From Spirosoma rhododendri (GTDB lineage Bacteria > Bacteroidota > Bacteroidia > Cytophagales > Spirosomataceae), in the NCBI RefSeq assembly GCF_012849055.1, contig NZ_CP051677.1:5223001-5287000 (forward strand): a stretch of 64,000 nt of DNA, read 5' to 3'. Shown one piece after another: positions 1 to 8,159 of the stretch; the stretch's first letter is position 1, and every line of letters begins with the position of its first letter. The notes below the pieces were generated by a model, which made no database searches, was not told where the DNA came from, and worked only from the letters and a program-made list of their open reading frames with translations. The position numbers and the translations under genes are program-made.

Positions 1-174
1 CTGACCGGGATTGAAATCGTAGAGTTTGGCTACCTGATCTTCGCGGGCGTTGAAATAGTAATCGAAGTACTTGGCGTTGTTGAGGTGTTGCAGGGGGTCG
101 CAATCCTGAAAACGGATGATAACCCGCGATTCGGTTTCGGTCGGGTAATGGCGGCCTGGATCAAGTCGAAACAT
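1..174 (-). CDS. Thioesterase (4HBT hotdog family), 5' part only
   Basis: Reading the minus strand from ATG at 174 gives 58 codons that stay open to the window edge, so only the N-terminal part is present. The segment RFQDCDPLQHLNNAKYFDYY is the typical first strand and helix of 4-hydroxybenzoyl-CoA-type hotdog thioesterases, with the D-x-D-x-x-x-H-x-N pattern near residues 24-33. Family members hydrolyse acyl-CoA thioesters in the cytoplasm, but the acyl substrate cannot be read from this fragment. It is divergent from the DUF2147 gene, with a heptad-word hairpin between them. Confidence 0.75.
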   Translation of the reverse strand, partial: MFRLDPGRHYPTETESRVIIRFQDCDPLQHLNNAKYFDYYFNAREDQVAKLYDFNPGQ

Positions 175-189
175 AACTTCGCTGGTTTT

Positions 190-270
190 CGGTATACGGT
201 TTTCAGTTTTCGGTTTCAGAACACGATTTTCGGCGGACCACCGTAAACTGTATACTGAAAACCGGAAACT
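190..270. repeat. Heptad-word inverted repeat
   Basis: The left arm (190-217) can be parsed into 7-nt words such as GTATACG, GTTTTCA, GTTTTCG and GTTTCAG. The right arm (241-270), read as reverse complement, uses related words GTTTTCA, GTATACA and GTTTACG in another order. It lies between two divergent genes. Single-arm copies of the same word family occur at 39943-39965, 50471-50498 and 62050-62077. Confidence 0.6.
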
Positions 271-356
271 ATGAAGTACGAACCGCAAAATTTCCGGCTA
301 GATTCCGCGTCCGTGTAATCACAGGCTACATATTTGCGTTTAGTACAAAAAAACCA

Positions 357-830
357 ATGTTTATTTCTATGAACGGACGACGCTTCATCCTGCCCTTCGT
401 TGCACTCGCTTTCCTGCTCACATCGCTGACCAGCTTCGCTCCCAAAGCCGATAACCCCGACGCCGTGTTGGGCACCTGGCTTAACGGCACCAAGAAAGGT
501 CACGTCGAAATCTACAAGAAAGGCGGCACCTATTTTGGCAAACTGGTCTGGCTGGGACAACCCAACGATCCGACTACCGGTAAGCCCCGCACCGACGAGA
601 AAAACACCGATCCCTCGAAACGGTCGCGGCCAATGATGAACATGCCGCTGATGTACAATTTCAAATACGACGGCGACAACGTCTGGAGCGACGGTAAGAT
701 TTACAACCCCGAAGACGGTAAGGAATACAACTGCAAAATGACACTCACCGACCCCAACACCCTCAACGTGCGCGGCTACGTCGGTATCTCCCTGCTCGGC
801 AAAACCCAGGTCTGGACGCGGGTAAAATAA
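357..830 (+). CDS. DUF2147 family exported protein
   Basis: 157 aa. A hydrophobic stretch at about residues 10-27 followed by small residues looks like a signal peptide, so the protein is probably periplasmic. The mature part starts with the DUF2147 pattern (VLGTWLN, then VEIYKKGGTYFGKLVWL) and ends with the conserved GYVGISLLGKTQVWTRV. Members are small beta-rich, lipocalin-like proteins of unknown function. A second in-frame ATG at 369 would remove four residues and suit the signal peptide equally well. A near-consensus -7 box (CATATTTG at 329-336) lies upstream. An octad hairpin begins one base after the stop codon. Confidence 0.85.
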   Translation: MFISMNGRRFILPFVALAFLLTSLTSFAPKADNPDAVLGTWLNGTKKGHVEIYKKGGTYFGKLVWLGQPNDPTTGKPRTDEKNTDPSKRSRPMMNMPLMYNFKYDGDNVWSDGKIYNPEDGKEYNCKMTLTDPNTLNVRGYVGISLLGKTQVWTRVK

Positions 831-831
831 A

Positions 832-944
832 GTTTTAAAGTTGTATAGTTATAGAGTTGTATAGTTGCAGGCGCATACTGGCTAATGCCGGATGGGCTGA
901 CGCGGTAGCAACTTTATAACTATCCAACTCTATAACTTTAAAAC
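832..944. repeat. Octad-word hairpin filling the DUF2147-monooxygenase gap
   Basis: Two 37-nt arms (832-868 and 908-944) share identical ends, but their centres are built from shuffled 8-nt words. Left: GTTTTAAA, GTTGTATA, GTTATAGA, GTTGTATA. Right, reverse complemented: GTTTTAAA, GTTATAGA, GTTGGATA, GTTATAAA. The arm starts 1 nt after the upstream stop and ends 9 nt before the next ATG. Confidence 0.7.
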
Positions 945-953
945 TCTATAAAA

Positions 954-2084
954 ATGCACACCCTCATCATCGGAGCGGGACCGGCGGGGCTGGCGGTGGC
1001 GGGAGAACTGGCCCACCGGAATCTGCCGTTCACGATTATTGAAGCCAGTGAGTACGTGGGCTACAGCTGGCGGCAGCATTACGACCGGCTACAGTTGCAC
1101 ACGGTTAAAGAATACTCCGCCCTCCCCCATTTCCCGTTCCCGGCCAGCTACCCCACGTATCCGTCGCGCCTACAGGTGGTCGAATATCTGGAGCAGTACG
1201 CGGCTCATTTCAAGATACAGCCGCAGTTCAATCAGCGGGTCGTCAGTATCCGGCAGGCCACGGCGGGCTGGATCGTGCAGACGCAGACCGATACGTTTAC
1301 CGCCGAACGTGTCGTAGTGGCAGCGGGCTACAACCGCGTACCCAACATTCCCGACCTGCCCGGTCAGCGCAACTTCCGGGGTATTGTATGGCACAGTTAC
1401 GAGTACCGCAACGGCGCACCCTTCCGCGACGAAAACGTGCTCGTTGTCGGTATGGGCAATACGGGTGCTGAACTCGCGCTCGACCTGCTCGACTACGGTG
1501 CCCGGCCGGTTATCTCGGTGCGCGGCCCAGTAAACGTCGCCCAGCGGGATTCATTTGGGCGACCCACCCAGCCGACAGCTATTTTCATGAGTCGCTTCCC
1601 CAACTGGTTCTACGATCTGGTGTCGGGTGTGTCGCAGCGACTGACAATCGGCGACCTGTCGCCCTACGGCCTCGGCAAGCCGACGCATCCTGCTTCGTAC
1701 GACATACGCCGGGGCAAAATTCCGGTTATCGACGTCGGCACTATCGATAAAATCAAGTCGGGCGAGATCAGGGTTGTGCCCGCGATTGAGCAGGTCAACG
1801 CCCGCACCGTCACGTTCGCCGACGGGCAGGAGCTCCCCTTCGATGCTATCGTGCTGGCTACGGGCTACCGGCCCGGTCTTGGCGACTTGCTCGGGGCTGA
1901 CCTGTCCCGGCGGATACTCAACGAACGGGGCTATCCCAAACGCCTTTGGTTTGCCGAGCCCGATCTGCGGGGGCTGTACTTCGTCGGTTACACCACCTCA
2001 TCGGCGGGAATACTGTATGGCATCAACCGGGAAGCAAATTCAGTTACATCTCACATCGCTCAAAACAATTCCGTCCCGGCATAG
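954..2084 (+). CDS. Flavin-containing monooxygenase-like oxidoreductase
   Basis: 376 aa, a typical length for single-chain class B flavin monooxygenases of the YUCCA/FMO group. Residues 7-18 form the FAD-binding Rossmann motif (GAGPAGLAVAGE). Residues 141-151 (FRGIVWHSYEY) match the FMO fingerprint FxGxxxHxxxY. Residues 166-174 (GMGNTGAEL) are the NADPH-binding glycine motif, and ATGYRPG near the C-terminus is the usual third motif. Such enzymes use NADPH and O2 to oxygenate nitrogen, sulfur or ketone groups. The substrate is not evident, and putrescine/lysine-type hydroxylases or Baeyer-Villiger enzymes are alternatives. It is cytoplasmic and follows DUF2147 across a hairpin-filled gap. Confidence 0.85.
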   Translation: MHTLIIGAGPAGLAVAGELAHRNLPFTIIEASEYVGYSWRQHYDRLQLHTVKEYSALPHFPFPASYPTYPSRLQVVEYLEQYAAHFKIQPQFNQRVVSIRQATAGWIVQTQTDTFTAERVVVAAGYNRVPNIPDLPGQRNFRGIVWHSYEYRNGAPFRDENVLVVGMGNTGAELALDLLDYGARPVISVRGPVNVAQRDSFGRPTQPTAIFMSRFPNWFYDLVSGVSQRLTIGDLSPYGLGKPTHPASYDIRRGKIPVIDVGTIDKIKSGEIRVVPAIEQVNARTVTFADGQELPFDAIVLATGYRPGLGDLLGADLSRRILNERGYPKRLWFAEPDLRGLYFVGYTTSSAGILYGINREANSVTSHIAQNNSVPA

Positions 2085-2140
2085 TTATAATCATGCAGTC
2101 AGTCGAACGACTGGCCAGTCATTCATAAAACACTACGACC

Positions 2141-2326
2141 ATGAACGAGACAACAGCAAGCGGCCTTTGGGATCAATTGAAAGGTAAAATCAAACAGGCT
2201 TATGCCGACCTGACCGACGACGATCTTACCTATGCCGATGGTAAGGAAGACGAAATGTGGGGCAAACTGAAAGAAAAAACCGGCAAGACGCAGGACGAAA
2301 TCCGTAAGCAGGTAGCCGATATGTAA
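2141..2326 (+). CDS. CsbD-like stress protein
   Basis: 61 aa, lysine- and aspartate-rich. The sequence WDQLKGKIKQAYADLTDDDL followed by a KxDEMWGKLKEKTGKT segment is the signature of the CsbD family, small soluble general-stress proteins induced by salt, cold or phosphate limitation in other bacteria. Their molecular role is not settled. A clear Rho-independent terminator follows at 2353-2381, so the gene is probably the end of a transcript or a single unit. Confidence 0.9.
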   Translation: MNETTASGLWDQLKGKIKQAYADLTDDDLTYADGKEDEMWGKLKEKTGKTQDEIRKQVADM

Positions 2327-2352
2327 CCTTAGTTACAGTCTATACAAAGTAC

Positions 2353-2381
2353 AAAAGCCGGGGCACTGCTCCGGCTTTTTT
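2353..2381 (+). terminator. Rho-independent terminator after csbD-like gene
   Basis: The stem AAAAGCCGG pairs with CCGGCTTTT around a GC-rich loop and is followed by a run of six T. Confidence 0.85.
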
Positions 2382-2451
2382 CGTGCCCTACCCAAAGGCC
2401 GTCAAAGAAGTAATCGCCAGGCAGCCCGCATCGGCAGTTGGTGGCAGAAAG

Positions 2452-2536
2452 AGCTAACAGTGATTTTTCAGTTAACAAAAACGGCGTCGGTTTCTTACTA
2501 ACGCCGTTTTTGTTAACTGAAAAATCACTGTTAGCT
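2452..2536. repeat. Perfect 36-bp inverted repeat overlapping the rhodopsin stop
   Basis: Arms 2452-2487 and 2501-2536 are exact reverse complements with a 13-nt loop. The right arm includes the rhodopsin stop codon (TTA on the plus strand at 2531-2533). It could act as a terminator for the minus-strand rhodopsin, although the stem is about three times the usual terminator length. It differs in sequence from the word hairpins elsewhere in the window. Confidence 0.85.
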
Positions 2537-3376
2537 AACCGAGCGGTATGGCGCGGTACTTTCCATGGGCAGCCGTTCTTCCAGTATGGCATCGGCTGCC
2601 TGATAAGCGATGGCGCCTACGCCAACTTTATTGATTATGTCGGCGATGGAAAACGAAAGGTGAATCCAGTTGGTGTCGATGTTGGTAACGGCCGTCAGAA
2701 TGTAGCCGATCGGGTACACGCCCCAGAACGTCACAACCATAATTCCCATCACCTTGTAAGCCCAGCGCTCCGGCTCCTTCACATGTGATTCCGTACTACA
2801 GTCACGCCAGATCTTGTAGAGAATATACACGACGACGACGTAGCCAATCGTCGAAATTGCTCCCCAGATCAGTTTGGGCGCGACAAGAATTTCGTTGTCG
2901 GGCGTCAGTTGCTGCTCACCGATATAGCCCGTTACAATCATAAACACGTCGGCCAGCAGCAGCATATTGATCAGCCCCCGATACTTGCGGTAATGCACTT
3001 TGAGCATAGCCGTCATTTTCAGCAGCAGCAGCGGGGTTGTGATGAGCCAGTCCATGTACCGTAATTGCCCGATGGCATTGTAAGACGTTCGAAGCAACGC
3101 GCCCCGCGCTTCTTCATTATCGATGGCGGCCAGTTCATGAAGCATGTCTTTGTAGTAGTCCTGAATCAGGAAATACGAAATACCTGCTATGGCCGCGATA
3201 ATTGCCGTGTAATTACGGGACACGCGATGCTCAGGCGCGACACTGCTTCGGCTCATAACCGCAAAAATGACGTTGCCAACAAAGGCGTAAAAGGCAACAA
3301 GCATCGAAAACCAGGTGATCATCGGCAGTATGCCCACGAGCCCGGCGGTTGGTAGAAATTTCTCGGCGAATTCCAT
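2531..3376 (-). CDS. Microbial rhodopsin, D-T-K motif, probable proton pump
   Basis: 281 aa with seven predicted membrane helices. Helix C carries RYMDWLITTPLLLLK, placing the counterion at D109, T113 at the bacteriorhodopsin T89 position and K120 where proton pumps usually have D or E (D96). Helix G has DIINKVGVG with the retinal Schiff-base lysine K250 and partner D246. In helix E, WGAIST puts G172 where bacteriorhodopsin has W138. In xanthorhodopsin-type pumps a glycine here opens a window for a carotenoid antenna. A lysine donor is known from Exiguobacterium rhodopsin. The helix B histidine that pairs with the counterion in xanthorhodopsins is not obvious (SYFLIQ is found there). No retinal or carotenoid gene is nearby. 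Outward proton pumping is inferred. Confidence 0.93.
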   Translation of the reverse strand: MEFAEKFLPTAGLVGILPMITWFSMLVAFYAFVGNVIFAVMSRSSVAPEHRVSRNYTAIIAAIAGISYFLIQDYYKDMLHELAAIDNEEARGALLRTSYNAIGQLRYMDWLITTPLLLLKMTAMLKVHYRKYRGLINMLLLADVFMIVTGYIGEQQLTPDNEILVAPKLIWGAISTIGYVVVVYILYKIWRDCSTESHVKEPERWAYKVMGIMVVTFWGVYPIGYILTAVTNIDTNWIHLSFSIADIINKVGVGAIAYQAADAILEERLPMESTAPYRSVS

Positions 3377-3714
3377 ATACGATTTCAGTGATTAACATTG
3401 AGTAAATTGGTAAGCACAAGTGCTCATTACGTTGACAAAAGCCTTTTGAAATTAAATGTTTGTAGCGACCCACTGATGACGAGGTTCCGCCAGGAAAACT
3501 TGTTGAACAAAAACAAAATTCATTGAAACAACTCGCTGAAAATCAATTTTTTACATCAAAATTTAAGACCCTTTCAATACCAATTAAATAGCGATTAATC
3601 TTTGATCGAACGCCGTATACTCACTACGTTCCACACGTATTCAGGTTTCTTTTTCTGATAAGTTGTGGAAATCCGCAGGCAACAGCATCTTGGAACTAAA
3701 CTTTTCGTTGTGCT
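3377..3714. other. AT-rich divergent intergenic region, rhodopsin / LRR gene
   Basis: 338 nt, clearly more AT-rich than its surroundings, between two divergent starts. It must hold both promoters. I find no exact TAnnTTTG box for either gene. The closest is TAATCTTTG near 3597-3605, which has a three-base spacer. No repeat or ORF is evident. Confidence 0.5.
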
Positions 3715-5151
3715 ATGAAATCGATACTACTTTGCCTGTTGCTGCTGGTGTTGATCGACGTTGGTCAGGCACAGGATCGCATTGCGCTACTACGCGATAC
3801 AATCCGGCTGGGCGTCTCCCCCCACGACTTACGGCAACGCTACCCACAGGCACTCGCCAAAACGGAAAAAGAGCGCCCGAAGGCAGTTTTTACGGGTCGG
3901 CCGAGACAGTATTTCGATACGGTAAATGCGCTGAGCCAACGCTTTTACCGATTCATGGACGCACGAAAGAAACGAATCCCCGTACAGGGCATTGGGGTAG
4001 AAACGCAGGAGTTCGTGAATCCCGACGGGACCTACGACCGGGTATTCTGCCAGTTTTCGAGCGATACGCTGACCAGCGAACAGGAAATAGCATTACTTAG
4101 CCTGATAGCCGACTGGTATGCAGCGAATCCGTTTCCGCTGAAAACAAAAGCCGGTTTCTGGCAGCAGCACTACACGCAGGTGGGTACGCCCAAACCCAAG
4201 CGTACCGTTCACCGGGGGCCGGGGGTTATCAACTCGCTGGCTGCCGCCCGGCAAACAACCCGCCCCGACACCGTCAAAGTAGTAGCCCTCAACCAGCTTG
4301 ACCTGACCCGCATTCCCGACGAAGTGTACCGCTTCCCAAATCTTGAAGAACTCGACCTATCGCGCAATGCGCTGACTCAGTTACCGGCCCGCCTGACAGC
4401 CGACCTACCCCGGCTCCGTCGGCTGACTGTGCTTCACAATGCCATTCCCGACGACAGCGTCTTCTTCACCAAAAACACCCACCTCAGGGCGCTTACACTT
4501 CAGGGCAATTTGCTCACGCGCATTCCGGCATCGGTGCGACTGAACCGGCGACTGGAAAGTCTGTGGATGGGCAACAACAACCTGAACGAGTTCAATACCA
4601 AACCGCTGCATCGCCTGCGTCGGCTCACCGACCTGAATCTGTACAACGCGGGCCTGAACACGTTGCCATCGTCGGTAAAGCGGTTGCGCCATCTGACGGT
4701 ACTTGATCTGTATTACAACAAATTGACGGCCCTGCCGAAGCAACTGGGCAAACTCAAACGGCTCGAACAACTGGCTCTGTCGCACAATGACCTGACCGAG
4801 TTACCGTCCGCACTGGCGCGACTACGGCACCTTCAGCAGCTATACGCCCACCACAACCGCATCAGTCAGCTACCGGCCACGTTCAGCCAACTGCGCACGC
4901 TGCGCGTACTCAACCTGGGTTACAACTGGATTACGGTAGCCCCGCCCATCCTGGCCGACCTGCCCGCCCTCTCCGAACTCGATCTGAACAACAACAACAT
5001 ACAGGAGTTTCCGACGGTGCTCAACTCGATCAAGACACTCAAGCGGGTCTATCTGGGCAGCAATCCACTGTTCGGTTCGGAAGCGATGAGCAGTCCGTAT
5101 GCGCCACAGATTCAGCAGCTACAGGCCCGCCAAACCGAGGTGTTTTATTGA
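3715..5151 (+). CDS. Exported leucine-rich repeat protein
   Basis: 478 aa. The first 20 residues (MKSILLCLLLLVLIDVGQAQ) are a signal peptide with cleavage after AQA/GQA-type residues. Residues about 20-180 form a non-repetitive N-terminal domain. From about 190 to 455 there are at least ten leucine-rich repeats of the plant/SDS22 type (LxxLxxLDLxxNxLTxLPxxL). The C-terminus has no type IX sorting domain. Such proteins usually bind other proteins on the cell surface or in the periplasm, but no partner can be inferred. It stands alone, followed by a GC-rich palindromic element. Confidence 0.85.
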   Translation: MKSILLCLLLLVLIDVGQAQDRIALLRDTIRLGVSPHDLRQRYPQALAKTEKERPKAVFTGRPRQYFDTVNALSQRFYRFMDARKKRIPVQGIGVETQEFVNPDGTYDRVFCQFSSDTLTSEQEIALLSLIADWYAANPFPLKTKAGFWQQHYTQVGTPKPKRTVHRGPGVINSLAAARQTTRPDTVKVVALNQLDLTRIPDEVYRFPNLEELDLSRNALTQLPARLTADLPRLRRLTVLHNAIPDDSVFFTKNTHLRALTLQGNLLTRIPASVRLNRRLESLWMGNNNLNEFNTKPLHRLRRLTDLNLYNAGLNTLPSSVKRLRHLTVLDLYYNKLTALPKQLGKLKRLEQLALSHNDLTELPSALARLRHLQQLYAHHNRISQLPATFSQLRTLRVLNLGYNWITVAPPILADLPALSELDLNNNNIQEFPTVLNSIKTLKRVYLGSNPLFGSEAMSSPYAPQIQQLQARQTEVFY

Positions 5152-5164
5152 GTTGTGTAGAAGT

Positions 5165-5326
5165 GTAGACTGGACCGGTGCGCCGGCCACCGTGGCGCGG
5201 TGCGATCCACGTCCGGGTGCCCGTCAGGGCAACTGTTTACAGCGGCAGCTTTGTTGGTCGCTACCGCGCCCACCCGGACCTGGAGCCGCGCCGGCGGCCA
5301 CCGTGGCGCGGGCCGGTCCAGGCTAC
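5165..5326. repeat. GC-rich palindromic element, large copy
   Basis: The left arm (5165-5219) and right arm (5271-5326) are imperfect reverse complements. They start with GTAGACTGGACCGG and end with CCGGTCCAGGCTAC. The same GTAGCCTGGACCGG ends and a GCCGGCGGCCACC core recur in the compact 61-bp palindrome at 39967-40027, and a half copy is at 62095-62118. It looks like a mobile REP/MITE-like element without its own gene. The rest of the 5152-5429 gap holds no ORF. Confidence 0.7.
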
Positions 5327-5429
5327 GCAACTACAGGCTACATGTACATGACCTACTATCGCAAAAAAATTACGCGTGCTGGATAGAAAGTGGTGATAAG
5401 GCTGTTAGCCGGGTATTACCCGTTATCCG

Positions 5430-6374
5430 ATGCAGGCAACCTCTACTCAACTTAGTCCATCTCCCAATCGCGTAACCCTCTGGTCGGCCCTGCTGGCTGT
5501 GTACATTCTGTGGGGATCGACGTACCTGTTTATTCACTTCATGACCGAGCGGATGCCCCCGCTCTATATGGCGTCGATGCGGTATATCGTTGCGGGTACG
5601 ATTCTGTACAGCTACGCCCGGCTGACGGGTACCCCGCGTGCTACCCGCGCCGAATGGCGGTCGGCATCGATCATCGGCGTACTGCTGCTGACTATATCAA
5701 ATGGTTGCCTGACGGTGGGCATTCAGTACATCCCGACGGGCGTGGCGGCTCTGCTAGGGGGCATGCTACCCGTCTTTCTGCTTAGTCTCAACTGGATTTC
5801 CTTCGGTCGGCAGCGCCCTACTAACCTGGCGTTGATGGGACTACTGCTTGGACTCATCGGCGTATTCTTCCTGATAAAACCCGACCGGCTTCAGTCGATG
5901 GGCGGAGCACAGGCCAACCTGATCGGGTCATCACTCGTCGTGGCCGGTAACTTTTCGTGGGCCATCGGCACACTACTGACACCCCGCCTGACGTTGCCCA
6001 GCGGTGCCTTGTCGAGCGGTATACAGATGCTAGTGGGTGGGTTTGTGTTACTGGGGATCAGCCTGCTTGTTGAGCCGGTAACCCCCTGGAGTCTCTTGGT
6101 AGCCCCACCCAAAGCCATCGGATCGATGCTCTACCTGGTCATTTTCGGTAGCATCATCGGCTTCTCGGCTTATTCGTGGTTAGCCCGTAATGCCCCACCC
6201 CAGTTACTGTCGACCTACGCATTCGTTAACCCCGTCGTGGCGATGCTGCTCGGTTCGCTTTTCGCCGGTGAACTCTTCTCGACCCAGTCACTCATCGGCG
6301 CGCTCATCGCCCTTGCCGGGGTGGTACTGATTACATTGGGGAGAAATTCAAAGAGTGAAAGAGCAAAAGAGTGA
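5430..6374 (+). CDS. EamA/DMT family transporter
   Basis: 314 aa with about ten hydrophobic helices in two repeated EamA halves. The first half starts at LLAVYILWGSTYLFIHF and contains the typical VAALLGGMLPVFL. The second half contains SFAYSWLARNAPPQLLSTYAFVNPVVA, the usual drug/metabolite transporter signature. Members export amino acids, metabolites or drugs across the inner membrane, but the substrate is unknown. The last codons (NSKSERAKE) are read out of an octad-word hairpin arm, so the C-terminal tail seems to have been replaced by that element. It is convergent with the patatin gene. Confidence 0.88.
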   Translation: MQATSTQLSPSPNRVTLWSALLAVYILWGSTYLFIHFMTERMPPLYMASMRYIVAGTILYSYARLTGTPRATRAEWRSASIIGVLLLTISNGCLTVGIQYIPTGVAALLGGMLPVFLLSLNWISFGRQRPTNLALMGLLLGLIGVFFLIKPDRLQSMGGAQANLIGSSLVVAGNFSWAIGTLLTPRLTLPSGALSSGIQMLVGGFVLLGISLLVEPVTPWSLLVAPPKAIGSMLYLVIFGSIIGFSAYSWLARNAPPQLLSTYAFVNPVVAMLLGSLFAGELFSTQSLIGALIALAGVVLITLGRNSKSERAKE

Positions 6375-6415
6375 AAGAGCGACCATCCGGCGCCATCACT
6401 CTTTCGCTCTTTCAC
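6355..6415. repeat. Octad-word hairpin between convergent genes
   Basis: Arms 6355-6372 and 6398-6415 pair over 18 nt with one mismatch. They are made of 8-nt words AAAGAGTG, AAAGAGCA and AAAGAGCG. The left arm lies inside the 3' end of the EamA gene and the right arm ends 1 nt before the patatin stop. A bidirectional terminator role is plausible. Confidence 0.7.
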
Positions 6416-6416
6416 A

Positions 6417-7433
6417 TCAAGCCACCACCGGCACCGGGGGGAAAGCGGCTTGTGCGGCCGTGATGCCTTTCTGGAACATCTGCTGCATCAGGGCGGGGTC
6501 GAAGGTGAGACCGCCGGGACCGCCTTCCGCCAGTTTGTCGACCGGGCGAATATCGATCAGCTGGCGCAGGGCCGTACCCGCTATCGGGTTAGTACCCTTT
6601 GAAAACGCAGCGTCGATCAGGGCCGACGATACCCCCTGAGCCAGCAGGGTCTGCCTGATGCTTTGCAGGTACACGCTGGTCTGACTATATAGCCGGGTCA
6701 GGCGGTAGTCGTTGTTGTTGACGTCCTCCGAAAACAGATCGAGCGTCCGGCCCAGCATACCCAGTGCGCTCGTGATCAGCTGATTGTCGGCGGGCGTCTG
6801 CACCGGACTGTTGGTGATCGAGATGATGACCTCGGCTCCACCGTCAACAGCCGCCTGGAAAGGCGTCAGTTCACGCACACCCCCATCGGAATATTGCCGC
6901 ACCGGAACGCTGCCCGGGCGCCATTCGACGGGCTGCATAAATACCGGCTGGCACGACGACGCCAGCATGGCCCGCTGCAAGTCGGTCGCTGACTGAATCG
7001 CACGGACGTCGTAGTTGGGTGTGGTGTTGGCGGGCTGCGTGGCGAAGTAAGTAAGGCGCTCCGTTTGCAGGCAGACCGTAGCCAGAAACACCGGCTTATT
7101 GCTGTTTTTCAACCGATTATACCGATCAGCCGTCACGACGGTTTCAATCAGATGCTTCAATGGCGACGCGTCGTGGAGCGACACCTGCCGGAGCAGGTTG
7201 AGGATGCCGCCGATGTTCAGGACCTGATCTTCGGTGGTTGTGGTGTAAATCTGCTTGAGCAGATCCAGCTCGCCGATAGCCGCCAGCGGAACAATCAGCG
7301 ACCCGGTGCTGGTGCCGCAGTAAATATCGAACTGATCGATGGGACGCACGTGGGTGTGTATGTACGACAATGCGCCTACGGCAAACGCCCCTTTCGAGCC
7401 GCCCCCGCTGATTACTAGTGCTGTTTTTGCCAT
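6417..7433 (-). CDS. Patatin-like phospholipase
   Basis: 338 aa. The oxyanion-hole motif GGGSKGAFAVG is at residues 10-20. The nucleophile elbow GTSTG puts the catalytic serine at S42. The catalytic aspartate is in SDGGVREL at D183, giving the Ser-Asp dyad of patatin hydrolases. There is no signal peptide, so it probably acts in the cytoplasm or at the inner membrane on lipid acyl esters. It lies downstream of a small exported protein in the same orientation with a 70-nt gap. Confidence 0.88.
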   Translation of the reverse strand: MAKTALVISGGGSKGAFAVGALSYIHTHVRPIDQFDIYCGTSTGSLIVPLAAIGELDLLKQIYTTTTEDQVLNIGGILNLLRQVSLHDASPLKHLIETVVTADRYNRLKNSNKPVFLATVCLQTERLTYFATQPANTTPNYDVRAIQSATDLQRAMLASSCQPVFMQPVEWRPGSVPVRQYSDGGVRELTPFQAAVDGGAEVIISITNSPVQTPADNQLITSALGMLGRTLDLFSEDVNNNDYRLTRLYSQTSVYLQSIRQTLLAQGVSSALIDAAFSKGTNPIAGTALRQLIDIRPVDKLAEGGPGGLTFDPALMQQMFQKGITAAQAAFPPVPVVA

Positions 7434-7503
7434 GATTGGGTGTTGGTTATGAAGTGGAAGGGTAAGCTATTTTGCCGAATGGCCCATTGTGTCGGCCACT
7501 GCA

Positions 7504-8010
7504 TCACAGCACCGGGGCGCGGGGTTTCACCAGATTGTAGCCGATGGCCACCTGAAACCAGGTCGACGACTGACTGAGATCGCGGTGCAGTTTGAACGCA
7601 ACGGTTATCAGGTCGGAACTGCCCAGCCCGATCCCGCCCCCTACCAGCCGACGCCCGTTTTCGGGGCCGGTGGCCCAGAGGTATTCACCCAGCAGATGCA
7701 CGTTGAAGGATGTTGCCGTCAGGATAGTACCCCCTTCCAGCAGTTTCAGCGTCAGCCGGGGGCCTGCCAGCACACCGACCTGCGTAGCCGGGTAGAAGCC
7801 GCCCAGCACAGCCCCCAGCCGAAGCCGTTTGGGAACGAGCGTCACCTGCGGCACCGCCTGTAGCGTCAGCAGGTAAAGTGGGTTCTGCCCATCGGGCTTA
7901 GCGAAGCCTTGCGCCAGTTCGACAGGCATCGAAAAATGGGCGGGAAATTCCTGAGCCATCACCCGGCAAAGCGGCAGGCTCAACAGTAGTGTCAGACAAT
8001 AGCGGTTCAT
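7504..8010 (-). CDS. Exported protein of unknown function, probable small beta-barrel
   Basis: 168 aa from ATG at 8010. This start was chosen because MNRYCLTLLLSLPLCRVMAQ is then a complete signal peptide; an 18-residue longer frame has no such logic. The mature protein has alternating short hydrophobic strands rich in G, V, L and aromatic residues (GAVLGGFYPATQVGVLAGP, GGGIGLGSSDLITVAF), which resembles small outer-membrane or lipid-binding barrels. I do not recognise the family. It may be cotranscribed with the patatin gene. Confidence 0.6.
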   Translation of the reverse strand: MNRYCLTLLLSLPLCRVMAQEFPAHFSMPVELAQGFAKPDGQNPLYLLTLQAVPQVTLVPKRLRLGAVLGGFYPATQVGVLAGPRLTLKLLEGGTILTATSFNVHLLGEYLWATGPENGRRLVGGGIGLGSSDLITVAFKLHRDLSQSSTWFQVAIGYNLVKPRAPVL

Positions 8011-8159
8011 GGTTCGTAGAGGAAGGAAAGCCCAAAAGTAACGCTTCCCAGCACACACGAACACCGTATAAACACCTGATTAACAACGTATTTAAGACGA
8101 ATTTAGGAAAAGGATTTTCTGGCAGATTATTGAGTATTGATACCCTCCCTAACCGCTCC

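Noticed and set aside
1039..1317. 92-aa frame inside the monooxygenase gene
   Set aside because: Other-frame shadow of a gene with clear FAD and NADPH motifs.
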